A program made the translations under genes and the position numbers. A model generated the notes under the pieces. The model was not told the DNA's origin and made no database searches. It worked only from the letters and a program-made list of their open reading frames with translations. DNA of 64,000 bases from Lachnospiraceae bacterium MD308. Lineage in GTDB: Bacteria; Bacillota; Clostridia; Lachnospirales; Lachnospiraceae. Below, piece after piece: positions 41,869 to 51,316 of this stretch. The stretch lies in contig VIQU02000016.1 of assembly GCA_010206225.2 (NCBI GenBank), positions 1 to 64,000 of the forward strand. Reading direction: 5' to 3'. Positions within the stretch are counted from its first letter, which is position 1. Every line of letters begins with the position of its first letter.

Positions 41869-43347
41869 ATGTATCAGAAAATTAATTTAGATAAAATAAA
41901 TTTAAATACGAAACCGCCTGTCACCGAACCTGACAGGCAATACTATTATATGGCGAAATGCCGGGAGTTGGTAAAAGGCTTTGAACAGAAAAATAACCGG
42001 CGGCCCAAATTCTGTGTGACGACCTTCGGTTGTCAGATGAATGCAAGAGATTCGGAAAAGCTGCGGGGGATCCTGCGGGATATCGGATATGCGGAATCCA
42101 GTGAAGACAAAGCAGATTTTGTAATCTACAACACCTGTACAGTCCGCGAAAATGCCAACACCAGAGTATACGGAAGGCTTGGGCAGCTAAAGCCCCGTAA
42201 AAAGAAAAATCCCCATATGATGATTGGTCTGTGCGGCTGTATGATGCAGGAGCCAGAGGTTGTGGAGAAGCTCAAAAAAAGCTATTCCTTCATCGACGTG
42301 ATATTCGGAACTCACAATATCTACAAGTTTGCAGAGCTTTTGGCCGCACGGTTTGAAGCCGGCCGGATGATTATTGATATCTGGAAGGATACAGATAAAA
42401 TTGTGGAGGATCTTCCCAATGAGAGAAAATATTCCTTTAAATCCGGTGTGAATATCATGTTTGGATGCAATAATTTCTGCAGCTACTGTATCGTTCCTTA
42501 TGTAAGAGGACGGGAGAGAAGCCGAAAGCCTGAGGCGATCATACGGGAGATCGAACGTCTGGCGGCGGACGGCGTGACAGAAGTCATGCTTCTTGGTCAA
42601 AATGTCAACTCTTACGGTAAGACTCTGGAAAATCCTATGTCTTTTGCGGAGCTTCTTACAGAGATTGAAAAGATTGAAGGCTTAAAGAGAATCCGCTTTA
42701 TGACCTCTCACCCAAAGGATTTGTCTGATGCGCTGATCGAGGTGATGGGAAAATCAAAAAAAATATGCCGTCATCTCCATCTGCCGGTTCAATCAGGCAG
42801 CACGCGGATCTTAGAAAAGATGAACCGCCGTTATACAAAGGAGCAGTATCTTCTGTTAGTGGAAAAGCTTCGGAACACCGTGCCGGATATTTCCCTGACA
42901 ACGGATATCATCGTAGGATTTCCGGGAGAGACAGAAGAAGATTTTGAGGAGACGCTGGATGTTGTAAGAAAAGTGCGTTATGACAGTGCTTTTACCTTTA
43001 TCTATTCCAAACGGACAGGAACACCGGCCTCTGTCATGGAAGATCAGATCCCGGAAGAAGTGGTCAAAGATCGTTTCGGCCGTCTTTTACAGGAGGTTCA
43101 ATCCATTGCAGGAGAAGTATGCGCCGCACACGAAGGCACTATACAGGAAGTTCTGGTAGAGTCTGTGAGTGAGCAGGATCCTTCGATGGTTACAGGGAGA
43201 CTCAGCAATAATCTGCTTGTACATTTTCCGGGCAGTCCGGAATTGATCGGAAGTTATATTGATATCTATCTTAAGAAATGCAAAGGATTTTATTATATTG
43301 GTGAAATCAATGCGCCGGGTATACATAGACCGCGCAGAGAGGTGTAA
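41869..43347 (+). CDS. miaB: tRNA-2-methylthio-N6-dimethylallyladenosine synthase
   Basis: Radical-SAM methylthiotransferase that adds the 2-methylthio group to i6A37 of tRNAs reading UNN codons. The 492-residue protein has the N-terminal MTTase domain with CVTTFGCQMNARDSE (near residue 49), the radical SAM cysteines in FGCNNFCSYCIVPYVRGRE near 198, and a C-terminal TRAM domain. It is somewhat longer than E. coli MiaB because of an N-terminal extension of about 40 residues. miaA lies in the same region (48686), the enzyme that makes its substrate. Confidence 0.96.
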   Translation: MYQKINLDKINLNTKPPVTEPDRQYYYMAKCRELVKGFEQKNNRRPKFCVTTFGCQMNARDSEKLRGILRDIGYAESSEDKADFVIYNTCTVRENANTRVYGRLGQLKPRKKKNPHMMIGLCGCMMQEPEVVEKLKKSYSFIDVIFGTHNIYKFAELLAARFEAGRMIIDIWKDTDKIVEDLPNERKYSFKSGVNIMFGCNNFCSYCIVPYVRGRERSRKPEAIIREIERLAADGVTEVMLLGQNVNSYGKTLENPMSFAELLTEIEKIEGLKRIRFMTSHPKDLSDALIEVMGKSKKICRHLHLPVQSGSTRILEKMNRRYTKEQYLLLVEKLRNTVPDISLTTDIIVGFPGETEEDFEETLDVVRKVRYDSAFTFIYSKRTGTPASVMEDQIPEEVVKDRFGRLLQEVQSIAGEVCAAHEGTIQEVLVESVSEQDPSMVTGRLSNNLLVHFPGSPELIGSYIDIYLKKCKGFYYIGEINAPGIHRPRREV

Positions 43348-43421
43348 AACCGTGAAAAATTAATATAATAAGACCGTAACGGCATGTCAGCATGAAATAA
43401 ATACCACCTATATTATAGACC

Positions 43422-43467
43422 AAAAACGCTCAGACTATGTGTTAAGAACATAAGTGAGGGCGTTTTT
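43422..43467 (+). terminator. miaB terminator overlapping the next gene's ribosome binding site
   Basis: AAAAACGCTCA (43422-43432) pairs with TGAGGGCGTTTTT (43455-43467) with a two-base bulge, followed by a T-run. The right arm includes GAGGG, the only candidate ribosome binding site for the ATG at 43471. Confidence 0.7.
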
Positions 43468-43470
43468 TAC

Positions 43471-43887
43471 ATGAAAAGATTAAGTGAGTATTTATTTTTA
43501 TGGGCTTTGGGTGGCTGTATCTATTATTCTTTCGAGATGATCTTCCGAGGTTTCTCCCATTGGAGCATGTTTATATTAGGCGGGATCTGCTTTGTGTTTT
43601 TTGCGGTTCAGGGGAAAGTGCTGCTTTGGCAGGATCCCTTATGGCTGCAGCTGATCCGGTGTATGGTGTTTGTTACGTCAATGGAATTTATCACAGGGAT
43701 CATCGTAAATAAATGGCTGCATATGCAGGTGTGGGATTACAGCCGTCTGCCCCTGCAGCTTTTCGGGCAGATCTGCGTTCCGTTCATCATTATCTTTTCC
43801 GGTCTTGCGGCCGTGGGGATCATCTTAAGCGGATATCTTATGCACTGGCTTTATCAGGAGCCGAAGCCACATTATTATATCTTATAA
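43471..43887 (+). CDS. Small multi-pass membrane protein, CmpB-like putative transporter permease
   Basis: Protein of 138 residues with about four membrane helices, matching the family annotated as putative ABC transporter permease (CmpB type). WALGGCIYYSFEMIFRGFSHWSMFILGG and WDYSRLPLQLFGQICVPF are characteristic. No ATPase gene is adjacent, so the transporter annotation is doubtful. The ATG follows directly on the T-run of a hairpin, with only GAGGG inside the hairpin as ribosome binding site. Confidence 0.7.
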   Translation: MKRLSEYLFLWALGGCIYYSFEMIFRGFSHWSMFILGGICFVFFAVQGKVLLWQDPLWLQLIRCMVFVTSMEFITGIIVNKWLHMQVWDYSRLPLQLFGQICVPFIIIFSGLAAVGIILSGYLMHWLYQEPKPHYYIL

Positions 43888-43971
43888 ATGTTTACAAATT
43901 TGTACCTTTTAAATCTATTTTAAAAATGTTATACTTATTGTACAATTTCAGACAGAAGAGGAGAATTTAGC

Positions 43972-46626
43972 GTGAGCGAATTAACACCGATGATGCAGCA
44001 GTATATGAAGACGAAGGAAGAGTATCCTGACTGTGTTTTATTCTATAGATTAGGTGATTTCTATGAGATGTTTTTCGATGATGCCGTAAAGGTGTCAAAA
44101 GAACTGGAACTCACACTGACAGGCAAAAGCTGCGGGCTTCCTGAACGCGCGCCTATGTGCGGAGTCCCCTACCATGCTGTAGACGGATATCTGAACAGGC
44201 TTGTGTCCAAAGGCTACAAGGTTGCGATCTGCGAACAGATGGAAGATCCGGCGACTTCCAAAGGATTAGTCAAGCGGGATGTGGTACGAATCGTCACTCC
44301 CGGAACGAATTTAGACACCCAATCGTTAGATGAGACAAAGAATAATTATATTATGAGTGTTGTGTATATTGCAGACCGCTATGGGCTTTCTGTGGCAGAT
44401 GTCACAACCGGTGATTACTTTTTGACAGAGATTGAAAGCAGTGAAAAACTATTTGACGAGATTTTTAAATTCATGCCCTCAGAGCTTATTTGCAATGAGG
44501 CTTTTTATATGAGCGGGCTGGACTTTGATGATCTGAAAGGAAGACTTGGGATCACAATTTACTCTCTCGACGGCTGGTATTTTGACGATACGCTCTGCAA
44601 GCGTTCTTTGATGGAGCATTTTCATACGGGGACGTTAGAAGGGCTTGGAGTTTCGGATTATGACTGCGGCGTTCTCGCGGCGGGCGCGCTGCTTTTATAT
44701 CTGAAGGAGACGCAAAAAACTGCTTCTCTGTCGCAGCTTTCCAAGCTTACCCCCTACACGACAGGAGCGTTTATGCTGCTCGACAGTTCCACAAGGCGGA
44801 ATCTGGAGCTGTGCGAGACACTCAGGGAGAAGCAAAAGCGAGGATCCCTTCTGTGGGTACTGGATAAGACAAAAACGGCTATGGGGGCGCGTACCCTGCG
44901 CAAGTATATCGAACAGCCGCTGATTGATAAAGCGCCCATCATCAAGCGCCAGAAAGCGGTTGGAGAGCTTAAAGACAACGTCATTGCAAGAGAGGAAATC
45001 CGGGAATATTTATCGCCTGTCTATGATCTGGAACGATTGGTCAGCAAGATCACTTACCAATCAGCCAACCCAAGGGATCTGATAGCTTTTAAAAGTTCGC
45101 TGTCTATGCTTCCTCACATAAAATACATACTGGGCGACTTAAAGAGCCCGCTTCTTAAAGAGCTTTATGAAAAGCTCGATCCTTTAGAGGATCTTTGCGC
45201 GCTGACGGAACAGGCAATCGCAGACGATCCGCCCATTGCCATGAAGGAGGGCGGCATCATCAAAGAGGGCTACAATGAGGAAGTGGATAAGCTTCGCCGC
45301 GCAAAGTCGGACGGCAAGGAATGGCTTGCGAGGCTTGAGTCCGAGGAGCGTGAAAAAACGGGCATTAAGAATCTTCGGATCAAATTTAATAAAGTATTCG
45401 GCTACTATCTTGAAGTTACCAACTCCTTTAAAAATATGGTGCCGGATTATTATATGAGGAAGCAGACGTTAGCGAATGCCGAGCGATACATCATCCCGGA
45501 ATTAAAAGAGCTTGAAGATACCATCTTAGGAGCGGAAGATAAGCTGTTTGCCTTAGAATACCAGCTTTACTGTGATGTGCGTGATAAGATTGCCGTGGAG
45601 GTGGCGCGGATTCAGGATACGGCAAGATCCGTAGCGCGGCTTGACGCACTGGCTTCTATGGCGCTGGCGGCGCAGCAGAATAATTATGTGTGCCCGAAGA
45701 TCAACGAGAAAGGCGTTATCGATATTAAAGAGGGACGGCATCCTGTCGTTGAGAAGATGATCCCGGACGATCTGTTCATCACCAACGATACCTATCTGGA
45801 TGATAAGAAAAGACGGATTTCCATTATCACCGGTCCGAATATGGCAGGGAAATCTACCTATATGAGACAGACCGCCCTGATCGTTCTCATGGCGCAGATC
45901 GGCTCCTTTGTCCCTGCAGCTTCGGCGGATATCGGCCTTGTGGACCGGATATTTACAAGAGTCGGAGCTTCGGATGATCTGGCTTCCGGACAGAGTACTT
46001 TTATGGTGGAGATGACGGAGGTTGCCAACATTTTAAGAAACGCTACCAATAAAAGCCTCCTGATTCTGGATGAGATCGGACGGGGAACCAGTACCTTTGA
46101 CGGTCTTAGCATTGCATGGGCGGTGATCGAACACATCAGTAACAGTAAGCTTTTAGGAGCGAAGACACTCTTTGCTACCCACTATCATGAGCTGACAGAG
46201 TTAGAGGGTAAGATCAGCAATGTGAATAATTACTGCATTGCCGTGAAAGAAAAAGGGGATGATATTATCTTCCTTCGTAAAATTGTAAAGGGCGGAGCCG
46301 ATAAAAGCTATGGAATTCAAGTGGCGCGTCTCGCAGGAGTTCCAGAAACTGTTACGAACCGGGCAAAGGAGATCGTGGAAGAACTGATCCATGCCGATAT
46401 CACAACCCGGATCAAGGACATTGCCGCTCAAGGGACCGCACCGAAGATTAAAACGAAAAAATACGACGAGGTAGACTTAGCGCAGATGTCTTTATTTGAT
46501 ACGGTGAAGGATGACGACGTGATTGAGGAAATCAAAAATCTGGATGTCAGCAATCTGACGCCTATCGACGCGCTAAACACGCTGTATCAGTTACAGAATA
46601 AATTAAAGAACAGGTGGCAGGTATGA
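43972..46626 (+). CDS. mutS: DNA mismatch repair protein MutS
   Basis: Mismatch-recognition ATPase of 884 residues. The mismatch-binding motif GDFYEMFFDDA (Phe-x-Glu) is near residue 27, PMCGVPYHAVDGYL near 64, and Walker A TGPNMAGKSTYMRQ near 622, with LLILDEIGRGTSTFDG as Walker B. The start is GTG at 43972 preceded by AGAGGAGAA. The stop overlaps mutL by three bases (ATGA). Length is typical for MutS1. Confidence 0.97.
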   Translation: MSELTPMMQQYMKTKEEYPDCVLFYRLGDFYEMFFDDAVKVSKELELTLTGKSCGLPERAPMCGVPYHAVDGYLNRLVSKGYKVAICEQMEDPATSKGLVKRDVVRIVTPGTNLDTQSLDETKNNYIMSVVYIADRYGLSVADVTTGDYFLTEIESSEKLFDEIFKFMPSELICNEAFYMSGLDFDDLKGRLGITIYSLDGWYFDDTLCKRSLMEHFHTGTLEGLGVSDYDCGVLAAGALLLYLKETQKTASLSQLSKLTPYTTGAFMLLDSSTRRNLELCETLREKQKRGSLLWVLDKTKTAMGARTLRKYIEQPLIDKAPIIKRQKAVGELKDNVIAREEIREYLSPVYDLERLVSKITYQSANPRDLIAFKSSLSMLPHIKYILGDLKSPLLKELYEKLDPLEDLCALTEQAIADDPPIAMKEGGIIKEGYNEEVDKLRRAKSDGKEWLARLESEEREKTGIKNLRIKFNKVFGYYLEVTNSFKNMVPDYYMRKQTLANAERYIIPELKELEDTILGAEDKLFALEYQLYCDVRDKIAVEVARIQDTARSVARLDALASMALAAQQNNYVCPKINEKGVIDIKEGRHPVVEKMIPDDLFITNDTYLDDKKRRISIITGPNMAGKSTYMRQTALIVLMAQIGSFVPAASADIGLVDRIFTRVGASDDLASGQSTFMVEMTEVANILRNATNKSLLILDEIGRGTSTFDGLSIAWAVIEHISNSKLLGAKTLFATHYHELTELEGKISNVNNYCIAVKEKGDDIIFLRKIVKGGADKSYGIQVARLAGVPETVTNRAKEIVEELIHADITTRIKDIAAQGTAPKIKTKKYDEVDLAQMSLFDTVKDDDVIEEIKNLDVSNLTPIDALNTLYQLQNKLKNRWQV

Positions 46627-48671
46627 GTAAGATACAGGTACTTGATCAAATTACAATTGATAAGATCGCGGCGGGAGAGGTGATTGAGCGTCCGGCTTCC
46701 GTCGTGAAAGAGCTGGTGGAAAATTCCATTGATGCCGGAGCGTCTTCTGTTACGGTGGAGATCAAAGAAGGCGGAATTTCTTCTATCCGTATTGCGGACA
46801 ATGGCTGTGGAATTCCAAAGGATGAGGTGCGCCCGGCATTTTTAAGACATTCCACAAGTAAGATCCGTTCCGTAGACGACCTTATGCATATCTGTTCTCT
46901 TGGTTTCCGGGGAGAGGCGCTCTCGAGCATCGCAGCAGTAGCCCAGGTAGAGCTTCTGACAAAGACAAAAGAGGACGCCTTCGGAACAAGGTATCGAATT
47001 GCAGGAGGGGCAGAGGAAAGCTTAGAGGATGACAGTGCGCCGGACGGGACTACGTTTTTTATACGGCAGCTTTTTTATAATGTTCCTGCCAGACGGAAAT
47101 TTTTAAAAACCGCCATGACGGAGGCAAGCCATGTGGGGGACCTGATGACCAGACTGGCGCTGTCCCATCCGGAAATTTCTTTTCACTTTATCAATAACGG
47201 GCAGTCAAAAATACATACCTCCGGCAACGGGAATTTAAAAGATGTGATCTATCATATCTACGGCAGGGAGATTGCGGCAAACCTCCTGCCCGCAAATTAC
47301 GATAAAAACGGTGTGCGTATCACAGGATTTTTGGGAGCGCCGCTTATTTCCAGAGGAAACCGTAACTTTGAAAATTACTTTATCAATTACCGTTATATAA
47401 AAAATAATATGGTCTATAAGGCCATCGAAGATGCCTACAAGGATTTCACGATGCAGCATAAATTCCCGTTTGTAGTTCTGCATGTCGAACTAAATGGAGA
47501 GGAAGTAGATGTCAATGTCCATCCCTCCAAGTTAGAAATACGTTTCCATAATCAGCAGGAGATTTATAATGCGTTCTATGAGGCGGTAGAAACCGGGCTT
47601 CATGAGAAAGAACTGATCCCGCATATCACGGTAGATGTACCGGGTGCGAAGGCTTCCGGAGCAAAGACTGTGAAAGCAGGGGCGTCTGGCGCAGATACGG
47701 TGCAGGCTGAGACGGCAGCAGAAGAAGGGCCGCCCAAAAAAGCGATTCCACCGAAAGAAGAACGGACTCTGGACTATTTCATGGAGGAGATGAAAAAGCG
47801 GGTAACGTCCTACCATGAGCAGAATTCTTCCGCAGAGATCACAGGAAAGGGCAGCCTTTTTAAACCAAAGCGGCAGGCCGACCGGATCCGGGAGACGGTT
47901 GCTCCTTATAGAGCAGATTACAGCCGGGATGAGCGTACAATACAAGAGTGTCCAAAGCAGCCGGAACAGACAATCGAAGCTTCAAAGCAACCGGAACAAG
48001 CGGCCGAGGAGCCAAAACAGCCGGAACAAGCGACCGAGGAGCCAAAGCAGCTTGATCTCTTCGAGGAGAGGTTCCTTGACCGGAAGGTTCAGGCGGAATA
48101 TAAATTGATCGGACAGATATTTGACACTTACTGGCTGGTGGAGTATCATGATAATCTATACATCATTGACCAGCATGCTGCCCATGAGCGCGTACTCTAT
48201 GAAAAGACGCTTGCAGGAATGAAAACGAGAGAATTTACCTCCCAGATGATCTCCCCGCCCATTGTGCTGAACCTGACGATGCAGGAGCAGGAGCTTCTCA
48301 CAAAGCACATGGAGCGCTTTACGAGGATCGGGTTTGAGTTTGAAGATTTCGGACAGGGTTCTTATACCGTGCGTGCGGTGCCGGATAATCTGTTCTCCAT
48401 TGCGAAGAAGGAGATCCTTCTGGAGATGATCGACAGTCTGTCGGATGAGATCAGCCGCAGTCTGTCGCCAGAGATCATTGATGAAAGGATCGCATCCATG
48501 TCTTGCAAAGCAGCCGTTAAAGGGAAGATGCGGCTGTCCGCCGCAGAGGTTGATGCACTGATCGGCGAGCTTCTGACACTGAAGAATCCGTATCACTGTC
48601 CTCACGGAAGGCCGACGATCATCGCCATGTCTAAGCGGGAACTGGAGAAGAAGTTTAAAAGAATTGTATAG
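46623..48671 (+). CDS. mutL: DNA mismatch repair protein MutL
   Basis: GHKL ATPase and likely nicking endonuclease partner of MutS, 682 residues. The N-terminal domain has IAAGEVIERPASVVKELVENS, DNGCGI and HSTSKI. A linker from about 340 to 480 contains 10-residue PEQ repeats. The C-terminal dimerisation domain has DQHAAHERVLYE and ends with CPHGRPTI; the usual endonuclease motif DQHA(x)2E(x)4E is recognisable. ATG 46623 overlaps the mutS stop; an in-frame GTG at 46614 is less likely. Confidence 0.96.
   Translation: MSKIQVLDQITIDKIAAGEVIERPASVVKELVENSIDAGASSVTVEIKEGGISSIRIADNGCGIPKDEVRPAFLRHSTSKIRSVDDLMHICSLGFRGEALSSIAAVAQVELLTKTKEDAFGTRYRIAGGAEESLEDDSAPDGTTFFIRQLFYNVPARRKFLKTAMTEASHVGDLMTRLALSHPEISFHFINNGQSKIHTSGNGNLKDVIYHIYGREIAANLLPANYDKNGVRITGFLGAPLISRGNRNFENYFINYRYIKNNMVYKAIEDAYKDFTMQHKFPFVVLHVELNGEEVDVNVHPSKLEIRFHNQQEIYNAFYEAVETGLHEKELIPHITVDVPGAKASGAKTVKAGASGADTVQAETAAEEGPPKKAIPPKEERTLDYFMEEMKKRVTSYHEQNSSAEITGKGSLFKPKRQADRIRETVAPYRADYSRDERTIQECPKQPEQTIEASKQPEQAAEEPKQPEQATEEPKQLDLFEERFLDRKVQAEYKLIGQIFDTYWLVEYHDNLYIIDQHAAHERVLYEKTLAGMKTREFTSQMISPPIVLNLTMQEQELLTKHMERFTRIGFEFEDFGQGSYTVRAVPDNLFSIAKKEILLEMIDSLSDEISRSLSPEIIDERIASMSCKAAVKGKMRLSAAEVDALIGELLTLKNPYHCPHGRPTIIAMSKRELEKKFKRIV
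47952..48056 (+). repeat. 30-bp tandem repeats in the mutL linker
   Basis: Units start at 47952, 47982, 48012 and a half unit at 48042. Each encodes about KQPEQxxEEP. The DNA copies are nearly identical, and the unit length is a multiple of three, so copy-number change would not break mutL. Confidence 0.9.
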
Positions 48672-48685
48672 TAAGGGGAATGCTG

Positions 48686-49660
48686 ATGAAGAAAAAACCG
48701 TTGATCATTCTGACAGGGCCGACAGCCGTAGGGAAGACGAAAGCCTCTATCGGACTTGCAAAGGCAGTGGGCGGAGAGATTATTTCCGCAGATTCCATGC
48801 AAGTGTATAAGGGGATGGATATCGGTTCGGCAAAGATAAAACCAGAAGAGATGGAAGGAGTACCCCATCATCTGGTTGATGTGCTTTACCCGAATGAAGA
48901 GTTTCATGTCGTCCGTTTTCAACGGATGGCGAAAGAGGCGATGGAAAAAGTCTATGCAAACGGGCATATTCCTATCGTGGTAGGAGGGACGGGGTTTTAC
49001 ATTCAGGCGCTTTTATATGATATTGATTTTACGGAGCATGAAAACGATGATTCCTATCGAAAGGAGCTTGCCGCATTTGCAGAGGAGTACGGGACAGAGG
49101 CGCTCCATGAAAAATTAAAGGAAGTCGATAAAGAAGCAGCGAAAGAGATACACTGCCATAATGTAAAAAGAGTCATCCGGGCATTGGAGTTCTACCATCA
49201 GTCAGGAACGCCGATTTCTAAACACAATGAGACGGAGCGCCGGAAAGAAACGCCCTATGAAGCCTTTTACTTTGTGCTGAATGATGACAGAGAGCATCTG
49301 TATGAGCGTATAGATCAACGTGTAGACCAGATGCTTTCCGAAGGATTGGAAGAGGAAGTTCTTGCATTGAAAAATAAGGGGTATACAAAAGATATGGTTT
49401 CTATGCAGGGGCTTGGCTACAAGGAGATGCTTGACTATCTTAACGGCGAATGCAGTCTTGAGACGGCTGTTTATCGGATCAAACGGGATACAAGACATTT
49501 CGCCAAACGGCAGATCACGTGGTTTAAAAGGGAAAAAAACGTGATCTGGATCGATAAAAAAGCATGTGATTATGATGAAAACAAAATATTAGATACGATG
49601 TTAACGTATATGGAGGGAGTTATATGTTACAGAGATTATTCGGAGGTTCGAAGTTTTTAA
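48686..49660 (+). CDS. miaA: tRNA dimethylallyltransferase
   Basis: Transfers the dimethylallyl group to A37 of tRNAs, producing the substrate of MiaB. The 324-residue protein starts MKKKPLIILTGPTAVGKTKAS (Walker A), then SADSMQVYKGMDIGSAK, VGGTGFYIQALLYDI and WFKRE near the end. ATG 48686 follows AGGGGA (48674-48679); ATG 48680 is too close to it. The 3' end overlaps the next gene by 37 bases. Confidence 0.96.
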   Translation: MKKKPLIILTGPTAVGKTKASIGLAKAVGGEIISADSMQVYKGMDIGSAKIKPEEMEGVPHHLVDVLYPNEEFHVVRFQRMAKEAMEKVYANGHIPIVVGGTGFYIQALLYDIDFTEHENDDSYRKELAAFAEEYGTEALHEKLKEVDKEAAKEIHCHNVKRVIRALEFYHQSGTPISKHNETERRKETPYEAFYFVLNDDREHLYERIDQRVDQMLSEGLEEEVLALKNKGYTKDMVSMQGLGYKEMLDYLNGECSLETAVYRIKRDTRHFAKRQITWFKREKNVIWIDKKACDYDENKILDTMLTYMEGVICYRDYSEVRSF

Positions 49661-49917
49661 AGAAGATGAATACGCTGATGGAGATCTATTCTGTCAGCCA
49701 TAATGCAGAAGCAACTTATAAGGAGCTCGTGACACTGGAGCCGTATATTAAGACAAATGGGGAACAGGCATGGTATAATCTGAATCAGGCGGCGCTTCTC
49801 TATGATCTTAGAAGATTTGAACTTGCCGCGGATATCATCAGGGAGATACGGCCGTTAAATCCGGAATTTGACGCACGGTGCGCAGAAGTAAAGACAAAGA
49901 TCATGAATGCACTGTAG
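49624..49917 (+). CDS. Small TPR-like hypothetical protein
   Basis: Protein of 97 residues, all helical in appearance: AWYNLNQAALLYDLRRFELAADIIREIRPLNPEFD resembles a TPR pair. It starts inside miaA with GGAGGG (49614-49619) just before the ATG. No function can be given. Its position between miaA and the YnbB gene suggests membership of this operon. Confidence 0.7.
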   Translation: MLQRLFGGSKFLKKMNTLMEIYSVSHNAEATYKELVTLEPYIKTNGEQAWYNLNQAALLYDLRRFELAADIIREIRPLNPEFDARCAEVKTKIMNAL

Positions 49918-50035
49918 AAAAGTTCAAATAATTTGTGAACAGAATAAAATTGCTGATGTGACATGATTAATCAGAGATATTTTGTCAGAATGTGAAAGCA
50001 TCATAGAAGATATATAGAAAGCGGGTTAATAATTT

Positions 50036-51316
50036 ATGGACAGAAAGACTTTATATCAGGATATGGGAATCCGTCCGTCGGTACTGGAATTCAGTTCCGG
50101 TATCGAGGACAGATTAAAGGAGCGTTTTGATGCGATTGACAAAACGGCAGAGTACAACCAGCTCAAAGTCATCAAGGCCATGCAGGACAATCGTGTGAAT
50201 GCGGATTGTTTTCATTTTGCCAGCGGTTACGGGTATGATGATGTCGGGCGAGATACGCTGGAGGCGGTCTATGCATCGGTTTTCCACACGCAGAGTGCTC
50301 TTGTAAGACCGCAGGTGACCTGCGGGACTCATGCGCTGGCGCTGGCACTGGGAGCAAACTTACGCCCGGGAGACGAGCTGTTATCGGCAGGCGGCAAGCC
50401 GTACGATACATTGGAGGAGGTGATCGGTATCCGTCCCTCTAACGGTTCTTTAGCGGAATACGGAATTTCTTACCGTCAGGTAGATCTGCTTCCTGATGGG
50501 ACGTTTGATTTTGAAGGCATCAAACGTGCAATCAACGATAAGACGAAGATGGTGACGATCCAGCGGTCGAAAGGTTATCAGACGCGCCCCAGTTTTTCTG
50601 TGGAACAGATTGGCCGGGCGATCCGTTTTGTAAAAGAAATAAATTCAGAGATCATCTGCATGGTTGACAACTGCTACGGGGAATTCGTGGAGGAAGCAGA
50701 GCCAAGCGATGCAGGCGCAGATATGGTGGTCGGTTCCCTGATTAAGAATCCGGGCGGCGGTCTGGCACCGATCGGCGGCTATATCGCGGGCAGAAAGGAA
50801 CTCATTGATGCTTGCGGATACCGTCTGACTTCACCAGGACTCGGTAAAGAGGTCGGCGCGTCCCTTGGAGTCATGCAGTCCTTTTATCAGGGACTGTTTC
50901 TTGCGCCCACTGTTGTGGCAAGTGCTCTGAAGGGAGCCATCCTTGCGGCAAATATATATGAGAAATTAGGATTTAAAGTTGTGCCGGATGGTACTGAGAA
51001 CCGCCACGATATTATTCAGGCGGTGGAGCTTGGGACACCGGGGGGCGTGATTGCTTTCTGCAAGGGAATTCAGGCTGCTGCTCCTGTGGATTCCTACGTT
51101 ACTCCGGAACCATGGGCGATGCCGGGATACGACAGCGATGTCATTATGGCGGCAGGAGCGTTTGTACAGGGTTCCTCTATCGAACTTAGCGCCGACGGCC
51201 CCATCAAACCGCCCTATGCCGTTTATTTTCAGGGAGGACTTACGTGGCCGCATGCGAAGCTTGGTATTCTCATGTCGCTGGAATATCTGGTAAGGGAAGG
51301 GCTTGTGAATCTGTAA
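50036..51316 (+). CDS. YnbB-type methionine gamma-lyase-like PLP enzyme
   Basis: PLP-dependent enzyme of the aluminium-resistance/YnbB family, 426 residues. VTCGTHALALALGANL (near residue 97), MVDNCYGEFVE and the PLP-lysine segment GSLIKNPGGGLAPIGGYIAGR near 233 identify it. The family is annotated as methionine gamma-lyase-like but the reaction is not well established. The miaA-ynbB order is a known Firmicutes arrangement. Its stop overlaps the start of the following flavoprotein gene by one base. Confidence 0.88.
   Translation: MDRKTLYQDMGIRPSVLEFSSGIEDRLKERFDAIDKTAEYNQLKVIKAMQDNRVNADCFHFASGYGYDDVGRDTLEAVYASVFHTQSALVRPQVTCGTHALALALGANLRPGDELLSAGGKPYDTLEEVIGIRPSNGSLAEYGISYRQVDLLPDGTFDFEGIKRAINDKTKMVTIQRSKGYQTRPSFSVEQIGRAIRFVKEINSEIICMVDNCYGEFVEEAEPSDAGADMVVGSLIKNPGGGLAPIGGYIAGRKELIDACGYRLTSPGLGKEVGASLGVMQSFYQGLFLAPTVVASALKGAILAANIYEKLGFKVVPDGTENRHDIIQAVELGTPGGVIAFCKGIQAAAPVDSYVTPEPWAMPGYDSDVIMAAGAFVQGSSIELSADGPIKPPYAVYFQGGLTWPHAKLGILMSLEYLVREGLVNL

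Noticed and set aside
47952-48056. Short repeats considered as a CRISPR remnant
   Set aside because: Repeats are directly adjacent without spacers and are in frame within mutL.
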